Source: Adenophora triphylla var. japonica
Taxonomy: Eukaryota > Streptophyta > Magnoliopsida > Asterales > Campanulaceae
DNA length: 64,000 nt
Direction of reading: 5' to 3'
Assembly: GCA_022495995.1 (NCBI GenBank)
Contig: JAFEMH010002550.1
Coordinates: 1 to 64,000, forward strand
Shown: one piece after another, positions 1 through 12,108 of the stretch
How the letters are laid out: each line of letters opens with the position of its first letter
How positions within the stretch are numbered: position 1 is the stretch's first letter
The notes under the pieces: generated by a model
What the model saw: the letters and a program-made list of their open reading frames with translations, nothing else
What the model was told of the DNA's origin: nothing
The model's database searches: none
Program-made: the position numbers and the translations under genes

Positions 1-1614
1 CATGTGTTTCCGCCATTCGGGGATTTTGATGTGATTACGGAGTTCTAGACACTAGTCAGACGGTGCGCACCTACGGAGACTGTTTAGCTCTCGCAAGGAA
101 AGCCCTCATGGAACTAGCTGCTCAAGAGAACCGTCTCTGGGATGAAAACCAAGCTCAAAGGACTCACAGGGACCAAGCCCTTAAGACGTCACATGCAGCT
201 TCAGACAGAAAGATAGAGGCCACTCTAGACCAGTTCAACCTCAAAGGTTTTGCCCAGATCAACTTCCTGGACTCTCATCAAACCCCCTTCGGCCAGTGAG
301 GGCAGTCAACGGTCCCGGCGACCTAGGAGATGGAATGGCACAGTACAAGGAATACCTAGCCAAATAGAATTAAGAGTACCAGTGCTTACCTCCTCAAGGA
401 AAGCAAGTCCTATGTGAAAGCGACGACGAAGATGATGAAACCATTCTCTTCCAAGCCGGGCATGAAGTCAACAAAACCAGAATCCCAAGGGTCCTGGGAG
501 GATGGGGACGGATCATTTCCGCTCTCAAACTAAAAGGCCAACTGAAGGAGGAAGGTCTATTCAAAAAGAAGAGAAAGATGGAAATACATCTCCAGCAACT
601 ACTCAGGGAGATTCCACAGACTACAGCCTTCGTTTACAAAAATGATCAACTGGGACAGCAGCCAGTTACGTGGGCAGATGTTCGGGAAACCGTGTACTCA
701 CCTTCCGACATACTCGCCACTCAGTTAAAGCAAAAGAAAAAGCTCTCCTCGATGGAAGTTTATCTAGACTGCCGCATACAGTTCAAGGAAGCACTGACTA
801 TTCCATGGGAAGAAACACAGGCGGCCTTAACTTCCTTTTTCGGGACGTTGGCTCTAACACTCGCCAGAGAGCTGATCTGGGCTAAAAGTGGAGGAAAATT
901 TGGCAAACCAAGCGACTATTAAGCCTAACTCCAACTCCAGTAATGCTCCCGTGAGCATGCTCAAAGCAAGGAAGGAAAGAAGTGTGGTATACCGTGAAGA
1001 AATCAAGGAGACAGCTTCGCAAGAACCATGAACTCTCCTAACCTCCCCCTCGAGGGTCAGCAATGTGTCACAGTTCAAGATTCTGGCAACCAGCTGCCGT
1101 GCACCGACGTTCGGAGCAGTTGCGACAAAACCATTGACTCCCCTCCCCACGTGAGGCACCCAAACCACTATCTTGGGACAGAATTCGGAAAGCTTCCGGA
1201 AGCCCCTGGAAATGCAGAACATCTGATCAGTCAACGAATTAAGGGAAGACATATGGCTCCTATGCTTCGAGGAATCCTCCTCTCTGACTATGGCTCAGCT
1301 CAGAGCGACACGTTCAGAAAGGGACCAAACCTGGGATGTCGGCTGCTCCTGACCGTCGATCGGGTCACAATCCACACATTACCACCTAAGGCCACAAAAA
1401 GCCGACGGAGCCGAACCGCAAACCCGGCCTCGCCCGAGGACACAAGTTTTCGTGGAAGGAGGACTCGATCCTCACTCGGCCCTCAAGCGGCACCCAGTGC
1501 GGAGATTTCCACTTTGATCCCTGCTCACATCTTCATACCCCTCACCAAACTCAAGCTAGAGGAAAGTTTGGCTCCGCGCACCATGGTCCCCGTGGACGCA
1601 GCCCCCATGATAGT
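1..1614 (+). pseudogene. Degraded internal region of element A, upstream of protease
   Basis: No domain is recognised here. The longest plausible coding piece is 578-922 (114 codons, charged, with no significant motif by eye). By position this should be the gag to protease-linker region of A, but it does not resemble the gag of B by eye. The stretch is unusually rich in CG dinucleotides and broken in every frame, like the 5' part of Sirevirus S next door, so part of the damage could be an assembly-quality problem (see findings). Confidence 0.35.
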
Positions 1615-1616
1615 AA

Positions 1617-1793
1617 TTGTATTCGAGTATGATCGGCAACATCCACTATGTGAAACATCATCACCTTCGCCGATTTGGAGCCGCCAAAGTTTGGGGCCGA
1701 ATCACAATGAGCCGCTTCTGCACAAACACTGAGCTACCTGGACGAGCGTCGCCTTCCCCGAGTGTTGGTAGACGGAGGTTCCGAAATGAATGT
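1617..1793 (+). pseudogene. Element A aspartic protease, N-terminal part (interrupted)
   Basis: The frame entering at 1762 reads VLVDGGSEMN, the active-site loop of a Tat/Ogre retropepsin, where the usual D-T/S-G appears as D-G-G. Upstream in a neighbouring frame there is a stretch ITFADLEPPKFG, so a frameshift is likely. The codons stop at the Sirevirus insertion at 1793. The reading frame continues without loss at 15816, after the second copy of the 5-bp target duplication, so this was one protease before the insertion. The enzyme would have cleaved the Gag-Pol polyprotein. Confidence 0.75.
1789..1793. repeat. Target-site duplication of Sirevirus S, left copy (AATGT)
   Basis: AATGT immediately precedes the first LTR (TGTTGGG...). 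The same five bases follow the second LTR at 15816-15820. Five-bp duplications are normal for LTR-element integration. Confidence 0.95.
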
Positions 1794-3285
1794 TGTTGGG
1801 TATGCATGTTTTAACCCTCCTATTTTGTATTAGATTTGATTGATACCATAACCTCCTGTCTATTTTAAGGACTTTAGGACCCTATGTAATGAAGCTTAGA
1901 CTTCAATTTTTTAGTTAAGTCCATTTTATAGATTAGGTTAAATTTAGGCTTGAAGATCGGCACAAGACTCATTGAATTGAGAGTTGCAGCTCGAAGTTTC
2001 AAACCGCTTCTTTCAAACCGCCCTAGCAAAACCGCCCTTAGCATTTGCTTGGTGAAATCCTTTGTTTGAAACTACCCTTGAACTACTCCAAAGGCAACCG
2101 CCCCATGATGAACCGCACCTTGCGCCATTATCAACCGCACTTTGCAACCTCACTGGAGTTACCAACCGCTTCGTCAAACCGCCTACTCCGTAACCGCTCC
2201 AATGATTGAAACTTGAAGTGAACCACCTTTTGTCATTATAATCCACATCAAAGAATACCAAATGTCAACCACCTTATCTTGTCACGTGATTCAAAGTCGA
2301 GAAGATCCGCAAGGATCTTGAAAAGGTGACAGTGTCCAAACCTCATTGCTTGCAATGGAGCATTATCGCCTTTATCTCGCAACTACCGTACTCAAAGGAC
2401 AAAAGTGGTTGCCGTGGACCAATAAGAAAGCATCAAGTACCGTCCTTCATCACCTGTGTCCAACGGCTACATTTTGGATGCTTGGGTATAAATACCCCTA
2501 ATCTTCACCATTTGAAGATTGCTTGAAAATTAGAGAAATTGCCGTGTTCATGAGAAGTTGAAGCTCGCCCGTAAATTCTTAGTCCTTTCAATCTTCATCT
2601 TCATACTTCAAGAAATATTCCCAGCCCGTAAATCAAGCCTTAACACATTCAAGAATCATTGTGCTCTACATCTCACGATTTAAAGAGCATTGATCTTGTT
2701 CTCACACACACACCTCGATTTGTTCTAATCACATAGATTAAACACTTGAGATACACCGGTTATAGTTTTGGATTGGTTCTTCATAGTAAAGATTTTATTG
2801 TACTTTGTAATCTCTCAAATACTTACTATAAAATCTCTCTTAGAAATCCAAGACTAACCATCTTGGTAGTGGACGTAGATCGTTTATCGATTGAACCACT
2901 CCAAATAGCGTGTTCTTACTTTCGCAATTATATTTCTTGTGCTTACTAATTATTTATCTTTGTCTCGTTTGATCTTTATTTAGATATCCATTATTGTGAA
3001 ATAGTGTTTGGAGTTAACATTGTCAAAACCTCACTTGTTTGTAAAACCGCACGTACCAACTACTTTATTAAAACCGCTTACAAACCTCCTCTATCAAAAC
3101 AACTTTGTAACTCTAAATATTCCGCCGTGCATTTTACACTATCACTTGCAAATCTCTATTATCAACCGCAAGAGGATTTTGTAAGCAAGAGGTTTAGTTT
3201 TTAAAAGAGGGCGAAAAATTTTAAACAGCCTATTCACCCCCCTCTAGCCGTATTTTCACCCTTGTTGCCACCTTTGGGACCAACA
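1794..3285 (+). repeat. 5' LTR of Sirevirus S
   Basis: 1492 bp, TG...CA ends, paired with 14323-15815. It carries a TATA box at 2487-2494 and a dense cluster of nine AACCGC hexamers between 2001 and 2200. It differs from the 3' copy mainly where this copy has CG and the other has CTG or CAG. Confidence 0.95.
2487..2494 (+). promoter_or_regulatory. TATA box of S 5' LTR
   Basis: TATAAATA inside GGGTATAAATACCCC, about 690 bp into the LTR. It is conserved in the 3' LTR at 15012-15019 and is the likely start region for genomic RNA. Confidence 0.75.
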
Positions 3286-3287
3286 AG

Positions 3288-3299
3288 TGGTATCGTAGC
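3288..3299 (+). promoter_or_regulatory. Primer binding site of S (initiator Met tRNA type, altered)
   Basis: TGGTATCGTAGC lies two bases after the LTR. The usual copia site is TGGTATCAGAGC, so the match fails only at AG versus GT. The same CAGA-to-CGTA change occurs at two sites in the 5' LTR relative to the 3' LTR. Confidence 0.8.
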
Positions 3300-3354
3300 A
3301 AACACATTTTAAAACCACTGTTTTTCAAGCTTAACACTTGTGTGCCGATTCGAT

Positions 3355-4360
3355 ATGGCAACCTCAAAGACAATGACTACCGTTAACTATTCACACATTC
3401 CAATGTTGGACGAAGACCACTTTGACATCCTGGAAGTGCCGAATGCTTATTCATTTGGAAACCATAGATGAAATGCTGGTGGAGTGCGTGATCAATGGCC
3501 CTCTAATTCCAATGAAGGCTAACACTGATGCAACCACCAATGCTGAAACTCCTGAGGTCAAAAAAGCCAAAAGATGAGTGGCTCGGATGAAGAGAAGAGA
3601 TTAGTTGCCTTGGACAAAGAAGGCGAGGTTCATCATTTCGAACCCTCCCCGTATCAACTCTACGTAAAGTGATGTACCCTCAAAACCGCAAAGCGTGTGG
3701 GATGCCATAGAGAGCTACCTCGAAGGTGACGAAGAGTGCAAGGAAAACAAATTATACACTCGTTGAAAGATCCTACAACAACTTCAACGTAAAACCCAAC
3801 GAAACCTTGCGTCAAACCTACGATCGCTATGTTGAGGTAGTTAATGCTTGTAGATCTCTTGGTAAAACTTTAACCGATAAGGAAATCAATATGACTTTCC
3901 TATCCGCTTTAGGTTCTAGATGGGTAAATAAGGCTACCTCTCTAGAAGACTCCAAAGTATTGGGTACTTGGTCGTTAAGTAACTTGTATGCCAATCTTAG
4001 AGTCTATGAACTTAAATTAAATCATATTGAAGAGATAGAAGGGAAAACCAAATCGCTTTCTATGTCCGTAGTGGAACATGAAGAGAAACCATCCACATCC
4101 AATCAAACCACCGATCCTTCCATATCAACCTCATCACTCATCGAGATGGATGATGATGATTTTGCCATGTTTGTGAAAAGATTCCAAAAATTTAGAAAAT
4201 CGTCAAAACCTCGCACAAAATCATTTTCAAAAGGCAAACCTCCCGCAACATTTTCTAGGGTCTACAGATACAAAGAAGAAGAGTGACTTGGTTTGCTACA
4301 ACCGTAGAAAACCCGGCCACTTTTGCATCCGAGTGTCCACAAATTTAAATATGAATACAT
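3355..4360 (+). pseudogene. S gag (copia, UBN2-type) with zinc knuckle
   Basis: Gag is the structural protein that forms the particle and packages RNA. The start ATG at 3355 opens MATSKTMTTVNYSHIPM, typical of copia gag. The frame breaks near 3430, and the best preserved part, 3726-4286, contains LRQTYDRYVEVVNACRSLG and the following UBN2-like helices, then an acidic and lysine-rich tail. A CCHC zinc knuckle at about 4290-4340 reads CYNRRKPGHF and then SEC in another frame. The second cysteine is lost in the sequence as given. Several small frameshifts make it nonfunctional. Confidence 0.8.
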
Positions 4361-5784
4361 GAAAAAGAAAACTTTTCCTTCAAATTTTCTCATCGTAAGG
4401 GAATGGTTGCCGAGGAGGAAGAGAATTCCAAGGAATTAGCAACTTGGATTGAAACAGATTCTCGAGGATGGAAGTGACGGTGAAACCGAAGAGGTTAACC
4501 TCTCGCTTAATTGCAGAAGCTTCGATGACTCGCATTCGAATCATTTGAGTTGCCTGATATGGAAGAAAAGGAGGTTTTTGCCACACTTCCAAATTATAAA
4601 TTGGATGATGATATTAAACTTACTCCTAGCGTTAAGATAGGAAATTGTTCGTATTCACGTCCCATTTTCTCATCTAAAACCGCTCCACCTTCAAAAGCTA
4701 TTCCAAAGAAAATTTTGAAAAAGGTGGTGGAAGAGGTTTCTCCCATGGAACATGAAAAGATGTTCAAGGAAGCCGAAATGGTGATCCATCAATTCTCAAA
4801 TCTTAAGAAAGCCTTAAGCTTAGCTCATGATGAACTTAATCGTACAAGACGGAGAAAACCGTGATGAGGTCTCGAAATTTCTAATCTTAAGGACCAAATC
4901 AAACAGATGACTCCTCTTGCCGATCAAAACCGCATCCTTGAAACTAAGGTTGCCGCACTTCAACTCAGAATGATGACTTGGTAACCCAAATCGACGATCG
5001 CCAAAAGATTATTGATTCGTGGCTCAAGTCTCAATCCACCAAGGATAAAATCTTGGACTTCCAAGTTCCTCCCGGAACTAAGGATGGTCTAGGGTTTCGA
5101 TCTCGAGGAAGAGGAGAAGTGTGCATCCTCTAGTGAAAAGGATGAGGAATTTCCGTAACTAACTAAAGAAATTCCCAAGGAGAAGATTGCTAAGGGTAAG
5201 TGGTAAAGCAAGACAAGTAAATTATGTCTACCCTAAAGGAAAGCAATATGGGAAGAATTCTCGTGTTGAAACCTAAGAATTCTCGTGGAAGCACCCGAAG
5301 AGGAAATGGCTTATGGAATTGGTAGAATCCCCGCTCCAACCACTTCGGTGGAAAAGGCGGTTCGCTAACTCCGTGTCCGACCGCGCTTCTTCGACCGCTC
5401 CTCCCGCCTTCAAAAGCAAGAAAAGCGTTCCTGTGAAATACGTGGTCAAACCAAAGCCTGTTCCCTTTGTATCACTGAATGTTAGCCGGAACCGCACCTC
5501 CCAAACCGCTTCCTTGTCCCAAACCGCATGGAACTCCTAAGAAGAGTAAGGAGTTAGTAAAACCTCATGATGCTTGTAGCTTTTATAAATGTTCTCGTGT
5601 GTGATGGTTTAGGTCACAAGGCCGCAATGCCTTTTGCGGTTCACACCCAATGCCAGAAGAGCAAACCTCCTTCTCGTCAAACAGGTGTGGGTCGTAAAGG
5701 GTTGCTAACTTCAGACCCAAGAAATAAAGGGGACCTCGTTCTTAATGTTTACATTTCAGTCCTCTCGCTTCATGGCCGGTCACT
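4361..5784 (+). pseudogene. S gag-protease linker, charged and coiled-coil-like
   Basis: Fragments in all three frames look like one charged protein. An example is 4550-4864, with PMEHEKMFKEAEMVIHQFSN then KKALSLAHDELNR, which reads as a heptad-like helix. Another is 5313-5540, rich in alanine, proline and lysine. This fits the long Gag C-terminal region of Sireviruses, but no catalytic domain is visible. Frameshifts occur every 100-200 bases. Confidence 0.5.
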
Positions 5785-6340
5785 CCAAGGATAATGAATG
5801 GTATCTTGACAAAGTGGTCGCTCAAGACATATGACTCGGAGATAGATCATTACTTGAAGATGTCATTGAAGCAAGTGGTCCATCCGTAACCTTTGGTGAC
5901 AACAACAAAGGCAAGACCATTGGATATGGTGTTATAAGGAGAGGAAACCTAACTATTGAGAAGGTTTCTCTTGTCGATGGACTCAAACACAACCTCCTTT
6001 CAATTTCTCAATTTTACGACAAAGGAATGCTTTGCAACTTCACGTCATCAAATTGCTTTATCAAAGATAGCATTTCCGGCGTCACCCTACTCACAGTGGA
6101 TTCGTAAGAGTAATATTTACATTATTGATCTAAATTCTGCATGTAGTATTACTAATCTCTGTTTTGTAGCTAAGAATGTGAGCGAAAATAGTTGGCTATG
6201 GCACAAGAGGTTGAGCCACTTGAACTTCAAGTATCTTGCAAAGATTGGTAGGGAAAACCTCGTTCGTGGTTTACCCAAAGTGGCCGACCACCATCCAGAA
6301 ATGCGGCATGCCAACTTGGTAAGCAAACCCGCATCGTCTT
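5785..6340 (+). pseudogene. S protease and GAG-pre-integrase domain
   Basis: NEWYLD at about 5790 is the start of the copia protease. The expected D-S-G active site is disrupted by a small insertion right after the aspartate. The frame then recovers with DRSLLEDVIEASGPSVTFGD and LVDGLKHNLLSISQF, which are characteristic of the family. From about 6195, WLWHKRLSHLNFKYLAK is the GAG-pre-integrase zinc-binding segment (H...H). The region is split over at least three frames, so it is inactive. Confidence 0.82.
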
Positions 6341-6384
6341 TCACCAAAGAAGACCGCTCCTTCAACTTCAAGATGCTTACAACC

Positions 6385-7382
6385 GCTTCACATAGATTTG
6401 TTTGGACCCGTAACCACCGCCAAAGATTGGAGGAAATAGATATACCTTAGTGGTGGTGGATGATTACTCAAGATATACGTGGGTTGAGATGATGATTTCC
6501 AAAGATGATCGCTATGAGATTCTCACCGCACTTTTTAGACGGCTCCAAACTCAAAAAGAAGATGACATCGTTAGTGTTCGATCGTATAATGGAACAGATT
6601 TAAGAACAACTGGTGTTGCTCAAGATTGTGATGACCATGGGATTGATCACAATTTTTCCATCACTGGTGTTCCACAACAAAATGGGGTTGTGGAAAGGAA
6701 GAATAGGACGTTGATTGAGGCTGGAAAGACTATGATATCTGAAGCGAAGCTACCTCAGTATTTTTGGGCTGAAGCAATCAATACCGCATGCTTCACTCAG
6801 AACCGCTCCCTCATCAACAAAACCTATAACAAGACTCCATATGAGCTTTGGCGAGGAAGAACCCCCAACATTGCATTCTTCAAGATTTTTGGCTGCAAAT
6901 GTTTTGTCCTCTACAACGGAAGAGAAAATAGAGGTAAATTCGGAGCCAAGGCCGACGAAGGTATTTTTGTTGGGTATGCTAAACATTCTAAAGCTTTTCG
7001 TGTTTTCAATAAAACTAGTTTAATAATAGTTGAGTCTGTCCATGTTACTTTTGATAAGCATTCTCTCCTTGAGCCACATTTGGCTCAAAATGTTGCTGAT
7101 GATTTTGTTGAGCATAATGAACCAGGTGAACCTCAAACCGCACCTGAACCTCAACCGCAAAATCAAGCACCCTCAACTGAAATCCCCCAAAACCGCAATT
7201 TTGAAACCGCACCTGAAGAACCCTCTCCAGATGCAACTGCAAGGGAAGATGAAGTTGAGAATTCCCCTATCCAGCTTATAGAACCTCTTCGTCAACTTAC
7301 CTTTCATGACTTCGCTGAAGGATCTAACGATGTTCCAATTGAAGATCTTCAAGAAACCTCGCCCAACCGCACTTACCCCTGA
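6385..7382 (+). pseudogene. S integrase
   Basis: Integrase inserts the cDNA into host DNA. The core begins near 6440 with VVVDDYSRYTW, which holds the first catalytic Asp. The second catalytic position is at about 6590 in VRSYNGTD, where Asp is expected but Tyr is present. The catalytic Glu is kept in NGVVERKNRTL at about 6690. The C-terminal GKFGAKADEGIFVGYA is typical copia. The stretch 6450-7382 is open for 310 codons and then stops at a TGA just before the reverse transcriptase. The substituted Asp predicts no activity. Confidence 0.88.
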
Positions 7383-7387
7383 GGTTC

Positions 7388-8560
7388 GTGAAGTCGCTAG
7401 CCACCCTCACAAATGTGATTGGTGATCTGTTTTCCGGTGTTCAAACAAGGAGATCAAACTATGACGAGCATACTTCACTTTTGTCTCAAGGTGAACCCAA
7501 GAAGATTGATGAAGCACTCCAAGATTCCAGTTGGGTCGTTGCTATGCAAGAAGAACTCAACCAGTTTGAAAGATGCAAGGTCTGGACCTTGGTGCCTAGA
7601 CCTCAGGATCAAGGAGTGATAGGAACTAAGTGGGTATTTAGGAATAAGATGGATGAGAATGGAAGCATCACTAGGAATAAAGCAAGGTTGGTCGCACAAG
7701 GATATAGGCAAGAAGAAGGAATCGATTATGATGAAACATTTGCTCCAGTTGCAAGATTGGAAGCTATCAGAATTTTCTTAGCCTACGCCTCTTTCAAGCA
7801 TTTCAAGTTATATCAAATGGACGTAAAGAGTGCATTCCTCAACGGCGAACTACAAGAGACCGTGTATGTTGCCCAACCACCTGGATTTGAAGACTCCAAA
7901 TTTCCCAATCATGTCTACAAACTCCAGAAAGCTTTGTATGGACTTAAGCAAGCTCCAAGGGCATGGTATGAGACTCTTTCTAAATTTTTACTAGAAAAAG
8001 GATTTAAACGCGGTAAAATTGATACAACTCTTTTTATTGCCAAATATAATGAGCATACTTTACTTGTTCAAATTTATGTTGATGATATTATTTTTGGTTC
8101 TACTAATGAGTTGCTTTGTAAGCGTTTCGAGAAACTAATGAAAAGCAAGTTTGAGATGAGCATGATGGGAGAATTAACATTCTTCCTCGGGCTTCAAATC
8201 AAGCAATGCGAAGAAGGTATTTTCCTCAGCCAAGCCAAATACACCAAGGAGTTGATAAAGAAGTTTGGTTTAGAAAATGCTAAAGCATATGATACTCCTA
8301 TGGCCACCGGCAATAAGCTAGATAAGGATCTCAAAGGTAAGAAAGTTGATCAGACTTTATATCGAGGTATGATCGGCTCATTACTTTACTTAACTGCCAG
8401 TAGGCCCGATATCATGGTTAGTGTCTGTGTATGTGCTCGCTACCAAGCGCATCCTAGAGAAGCACATCTTATTGCAGCCAAGCGTATAATCCGCTATTTA
8501 TCTCGGGAACCACTAACCTTGGACTTTGGTATTCCAAAGATTCGAACTTCGATCTTGTAG
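7388..8560 (+). pseudogene. S reverse transcriptase
   Basis: A clean run of 390 codons contains [53 protein letters not shown] and the catalytic YVDDIIFGS at about 8075. All belong to the copia reverse transcriptase (RVT_2). It is the best preserved enzyme of S and the catalytic YVDD is intact. It is out of continuous frame with integrase and RNase H, so it is scored as part of a pseudogene although the domain itself looks undamaged. Confidence 0.92.
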
Positions 8561-9042
8561 GTTATTCAGATGCATTATGCAGCCTTGTACTATTGACAGA
8601 AAAGCACTAGTGGTACTTGTCATTTCCTTGGAAATAGACTAGTTGCTTGGGCCGCAAGAAGCAAGCTTCGCTTTCGGCTTTCTACCACGCAGGCCGAGTA
8701 TATTGTCAGCTGTAGTTGTTGCCGCCAAATCCTTTGGATGAAGCAAATAGCTTGGTGGACTATGGAATCCATGAAGGGAATTGCCCTATCATGTGTGACA
8801 ATACTTCAACAATTTCGCCTCCAACAACCCCGTCATGCATTCCAAGACCAAGCATATTGATATCAAGTATCATTTCCTCAAAGACCATGTGGAGAAGAGG
8901 AATATCCATTTAGAGTATGTGGGGACGTATAATCGATTGCTGACATCCTCACCAAGGCTCTTGACTCCAAGAGGTTTTCCTTCCTCAGAGGAGAAATGGG
9001 TATGCTTGAACTTAAATGATTCCATACTTTTTATTGACTAAC
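8541..9042 (+). pseudogene. S RNase H, fragmented
   Basis: Pieces of the copia RNase H follow the reverse transcriptase in changing frames: GYSDA at about 8560, GTCHFLGN, SKTKHIDIKYHFLKDHVEK at about 8840-8900 and the end near 9040. The order is right for degrading the RNA strand during cDNA synthesis, but at least four frameshifts break it. Confidence 0.75.
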
Positions 9043-9541
9043 TTGTGTGTTGAGTTTAGGTTGTATTTCTTATTGAAAACTTCAACCGCACCATTGTTGA
9101 ACCGCATTTATTCAAACCGCATGAGTGGTCAACCGCCTCTGCAGCCAACCGCTTAGTCCCAACCGCATGCTGCTTATGACCGCTCCATCTTCAACCGCCT
9201 TCAACATATGGTATTTTCAAAATCAGTTTTAATTCTTTTTAAGCTCTAAAGATGCTATGCGGTTTTAAACTCTTTTCAACCGCGCTGCCACGTGGACTCA
9301 AGGTAAGTTCCTTATTTTCATTTCAGTCCACATTTTGACATAAGGGCATTTTTGCAAATGTTTTCCCACGCTATTTCAAAATTTAAATGCATTTAATGCA
9401 AAGGGAACATTAGCATTTAAAGCTATCTTGTCAGCCGTCATTGGCAATAGAGAAGAAGATGAAAGGGTGCAACAGAGGAATGATTTCTTTTATGGGAAAA
9501 TCAAATAGTCTCTTCAACTGTCCTTTACTTGAATACTTTCC
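9043..9541 (+). other. S pol to third-gene spacer
   Basis: No coding pattern is seen. It holds a cluster of eight AACCGC hexamers between 9084 and 9280 and ends at the TATA box of the env-like gene. Confidence 0.5.
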
Positions 9542-9549
9542 TATAAATA
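9542..9549 (+). promoter_or_regulatory. Internal TATA box in front of the S env-like gene
   Basis: TATAAATA lies 132 bp before the ATG at 9682, followed by a C/T-rich leader (CTCTCTGCACCGTCC...). Spacing and context look like a standalone plant promoter rather than readthrough from the LTR. Confidence 0.55.
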
Positions 9550-9711
9550 AAAACCAACTCTTACAATTTCAACTTTCCAAACTCTGTCACTCTCTGCACC
9601 GTCCTTTCTACCAAACTTCATCTTTTCTCTCTCTAAAAACTCAAAACCTTCAAATCTTCATTCTTATACCTTGAATCTTCAATGGCTCCCAAAGCACCAT
9701 TCTCTTATATG

Positions 9712-10711
9712 GTATGTGTTCCTTAACTATTTCTCTCTTTACTTCTGCAAATCATTCATGAATCCGCCATTATCAGACCTTCAAAAGCTTCGAAACCCTT
9801 GAATGAATTTTCTTCATAACTGTGTCATATGTTAATCTTTTTGTATGATTTCAGCTGGGTTTTGCTCGGATTAACTGTTAGATTCTTTATATGTAATCTA
9901 TTTTACGATCAATCATTGATTTGAACACTGATTTTGAATTCTAAGTTTATGTCATTCGAAAACCCATTTGAGTGTTCTTGCCTGTTGGTGTTGATTCTGA
10001 GCAAAGTATGAATTTTTAATGTTATATTGTTAATCTACTGCTCAATGTGATCATTTTGACATATTATTTGTTGATTTTGGTGAACTTTTGTTGAATCTCT
10101 GTTCTTAGTGTTCTAAGTGTTCTTCGTGTTCATCATGCCTTCAACTTGACTGTTCATATGCCATGTTAAAATTGTCACATGTTTTGGTTCATTTGATTTT
10201 CACACATGTTTTCTTTTATACTTAGAAAATTTTTCAATAAATTTTTTTGCACTATTGTGAATAATCAACCGCATGCCTTGATTGTTTGGAACCGCATTCA
10301 TGAAAATTCCTTGATTCCAACCGCATGTTCTTTTCAAAACCGCATTCTCATTAGAACCGCATACTATCTATAGACCGCACGTTACTTTGAACCGCATGTC
10401 TGTTAGTTATTTAATTTACTCTTTTGAAACCGCATGCTAAATTTGTTTGAGATATTACTTAGTATATAGGCTGGACACCATAACCTTCCTCTCCAAGCAC
10501 CGCTTGCAGTGTGGGATAAACTTGGATTACAATGCCACGTACTAGTATAATCTCTTACATATTTTCTAAGTATTTTGTTGTATTCACAATTCACAAGTAG
10601 TTTGGAGTTCTTCACTTTTAAACCGCATCAATTGCCAACCGCATGGATGCCCAAACCGCTTGTGCATTGTGAATCACTTTATGGATCTAAAACCTTTGTT
10701 TCATTTTGTAG
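9712..10711 (+). other. Predicted 1000-bp intron of the S env-like gene
   Basis: Donor ATG|GTATGT and acceptor TTTTGTAG|GAT are canonical, the intron is in phase 0, and it is T-rich as plant introns are. It contains eight dispersed AACCGCAT/AACCGCAC-type motifs, seven of them between 10266 and 10440. Confidence 0.6.
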
Positions 10712-12100
10712 GATCCTAAATTCTTTATTCCAGGCTTTGAGATCAATGAGCCTCGAGCTCCAAGGAGATGCTCTTGGTAGAGAGTTGATCGTAAGACTCA
10801 CTTCCTCCGAATCCTCCCTCTCTTCAACAAAGGCCAATCTTATATCATTCCTTCCTTTGTGGATCGGTTCTACTCCTCTCGCCGTTCTAGGAGACAGAGA
10901 ATTATCTGATGGCACCAAGATCAAATGCCTGGTTGGCAGTGTTGAAGGCTTCGATATATCCATTGATCATCTGGATATTAGAAGTACTTTTGGATTTCAT
11001 GTTTCTGGATGTCCCATGGAGGTTGATCAGGAAGTGTTGGATGCAACCGCTCAGTCAACTGTAAATCTGACCTCTCTATCAGGTTATTACAAGAAGAAGG
11101 TAAGGAGGGAATTTGGTGAACTTATGAGCCACTTGGGCTATTTAGTAGGAATGTCTGTGTGTGGTAAGACTGGCAACCACAACAACTTCACTACTCAAGA
11201 ATGGATTTATCACGTGCCATTTATAATGGAATTAAGCTGAATTGGCCCAAGATTCTGATGAAGGAAATGGCTAGTTCCATTGATGCTTATCAATCCAAAA
11301 TCAAAAATGAACACCAGAGATGGAGACCATTCTGCAGGCTCCTAACCGCGTTATTCACTAGCTATCAACACTTGGAGGATCTCAGACTCTCAACTCCTGA
11401 GTTGTCAGTACCAATGGGTGAAGGTGACTCCCTTGGAACCAGGGTTTGTCACAACTTCAGATACTCATTTGGAGATACCCAGTACAAATTTCTATATGAT
11501 GCCGATACTCTCAACCCCAAGGAGTTCTATGTTGAAATGACTCCAAAGAACCGCGGTTACCGCTTCTAGGAAAGGCAATCAAGAAGGCCTCTAGAAAGAA
11601 AAACATTGTCCTAGAACCGCAGGCCAAGAAGCCAAGGACCGCACCACCTCAACCGCGTGTTCAAACCGCAGGTGCTAGTCAAAGTGCTAAGCCTCAGGAG
11701 AAATTTGGTTTGAGAGATGAGCCTACTGATGAGGAAGAAGAAGAGGATGCTGGAATTGCCCCTCTTATCAAGAAGGCAAAATCTGTGAAGACTGCTACTG
11801 CCAATCTTACAGAGGAAGATAAGGTTGCTTTTTATAAAGCAAAAATTGACAAGTTGGAAAGAAGGGCAGATTTGAGGAAGGCTGCCAAAGGAAAGAAACC
11901 ATCTTCTGAACCGCTTGCTACTTCTCAACCGCAAGCTCAAGTTCAACCTCCTGTTCCTCCTCAATCCCAACCGCTTCAAACTCCTCCAACCTCACCTATT
12001 CAAACCTCTTCCCCAATTCCTACCCAACACCTTTCTCCTTCCAAATCTCTTTCTCCCAAACCGCTCTCTCCCTCTCCACCTCCTAAAACTGCAACCGCTC

Positions 12101-12108
12101 AGGGGGAG
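12101..12108 (+). promoter_or_regulatory. Internal polypurine-tract-like motif AGGGGGAG (copy 1)
   Basis: Identical to the core of the true polypurine tract at 14313-14320. Further copies lie at 13003-13010 and 13501-13508. Multiple such tracts are a reported Sirevirus trait. Confidence 0.5.

Noticed and set aside
1028..1732. 234-codon open frame upstream of the A protease
   Set aside because: Composition looks random and it conflicts with the protease frame and the ITFADLEPPKFG segment in another frame.
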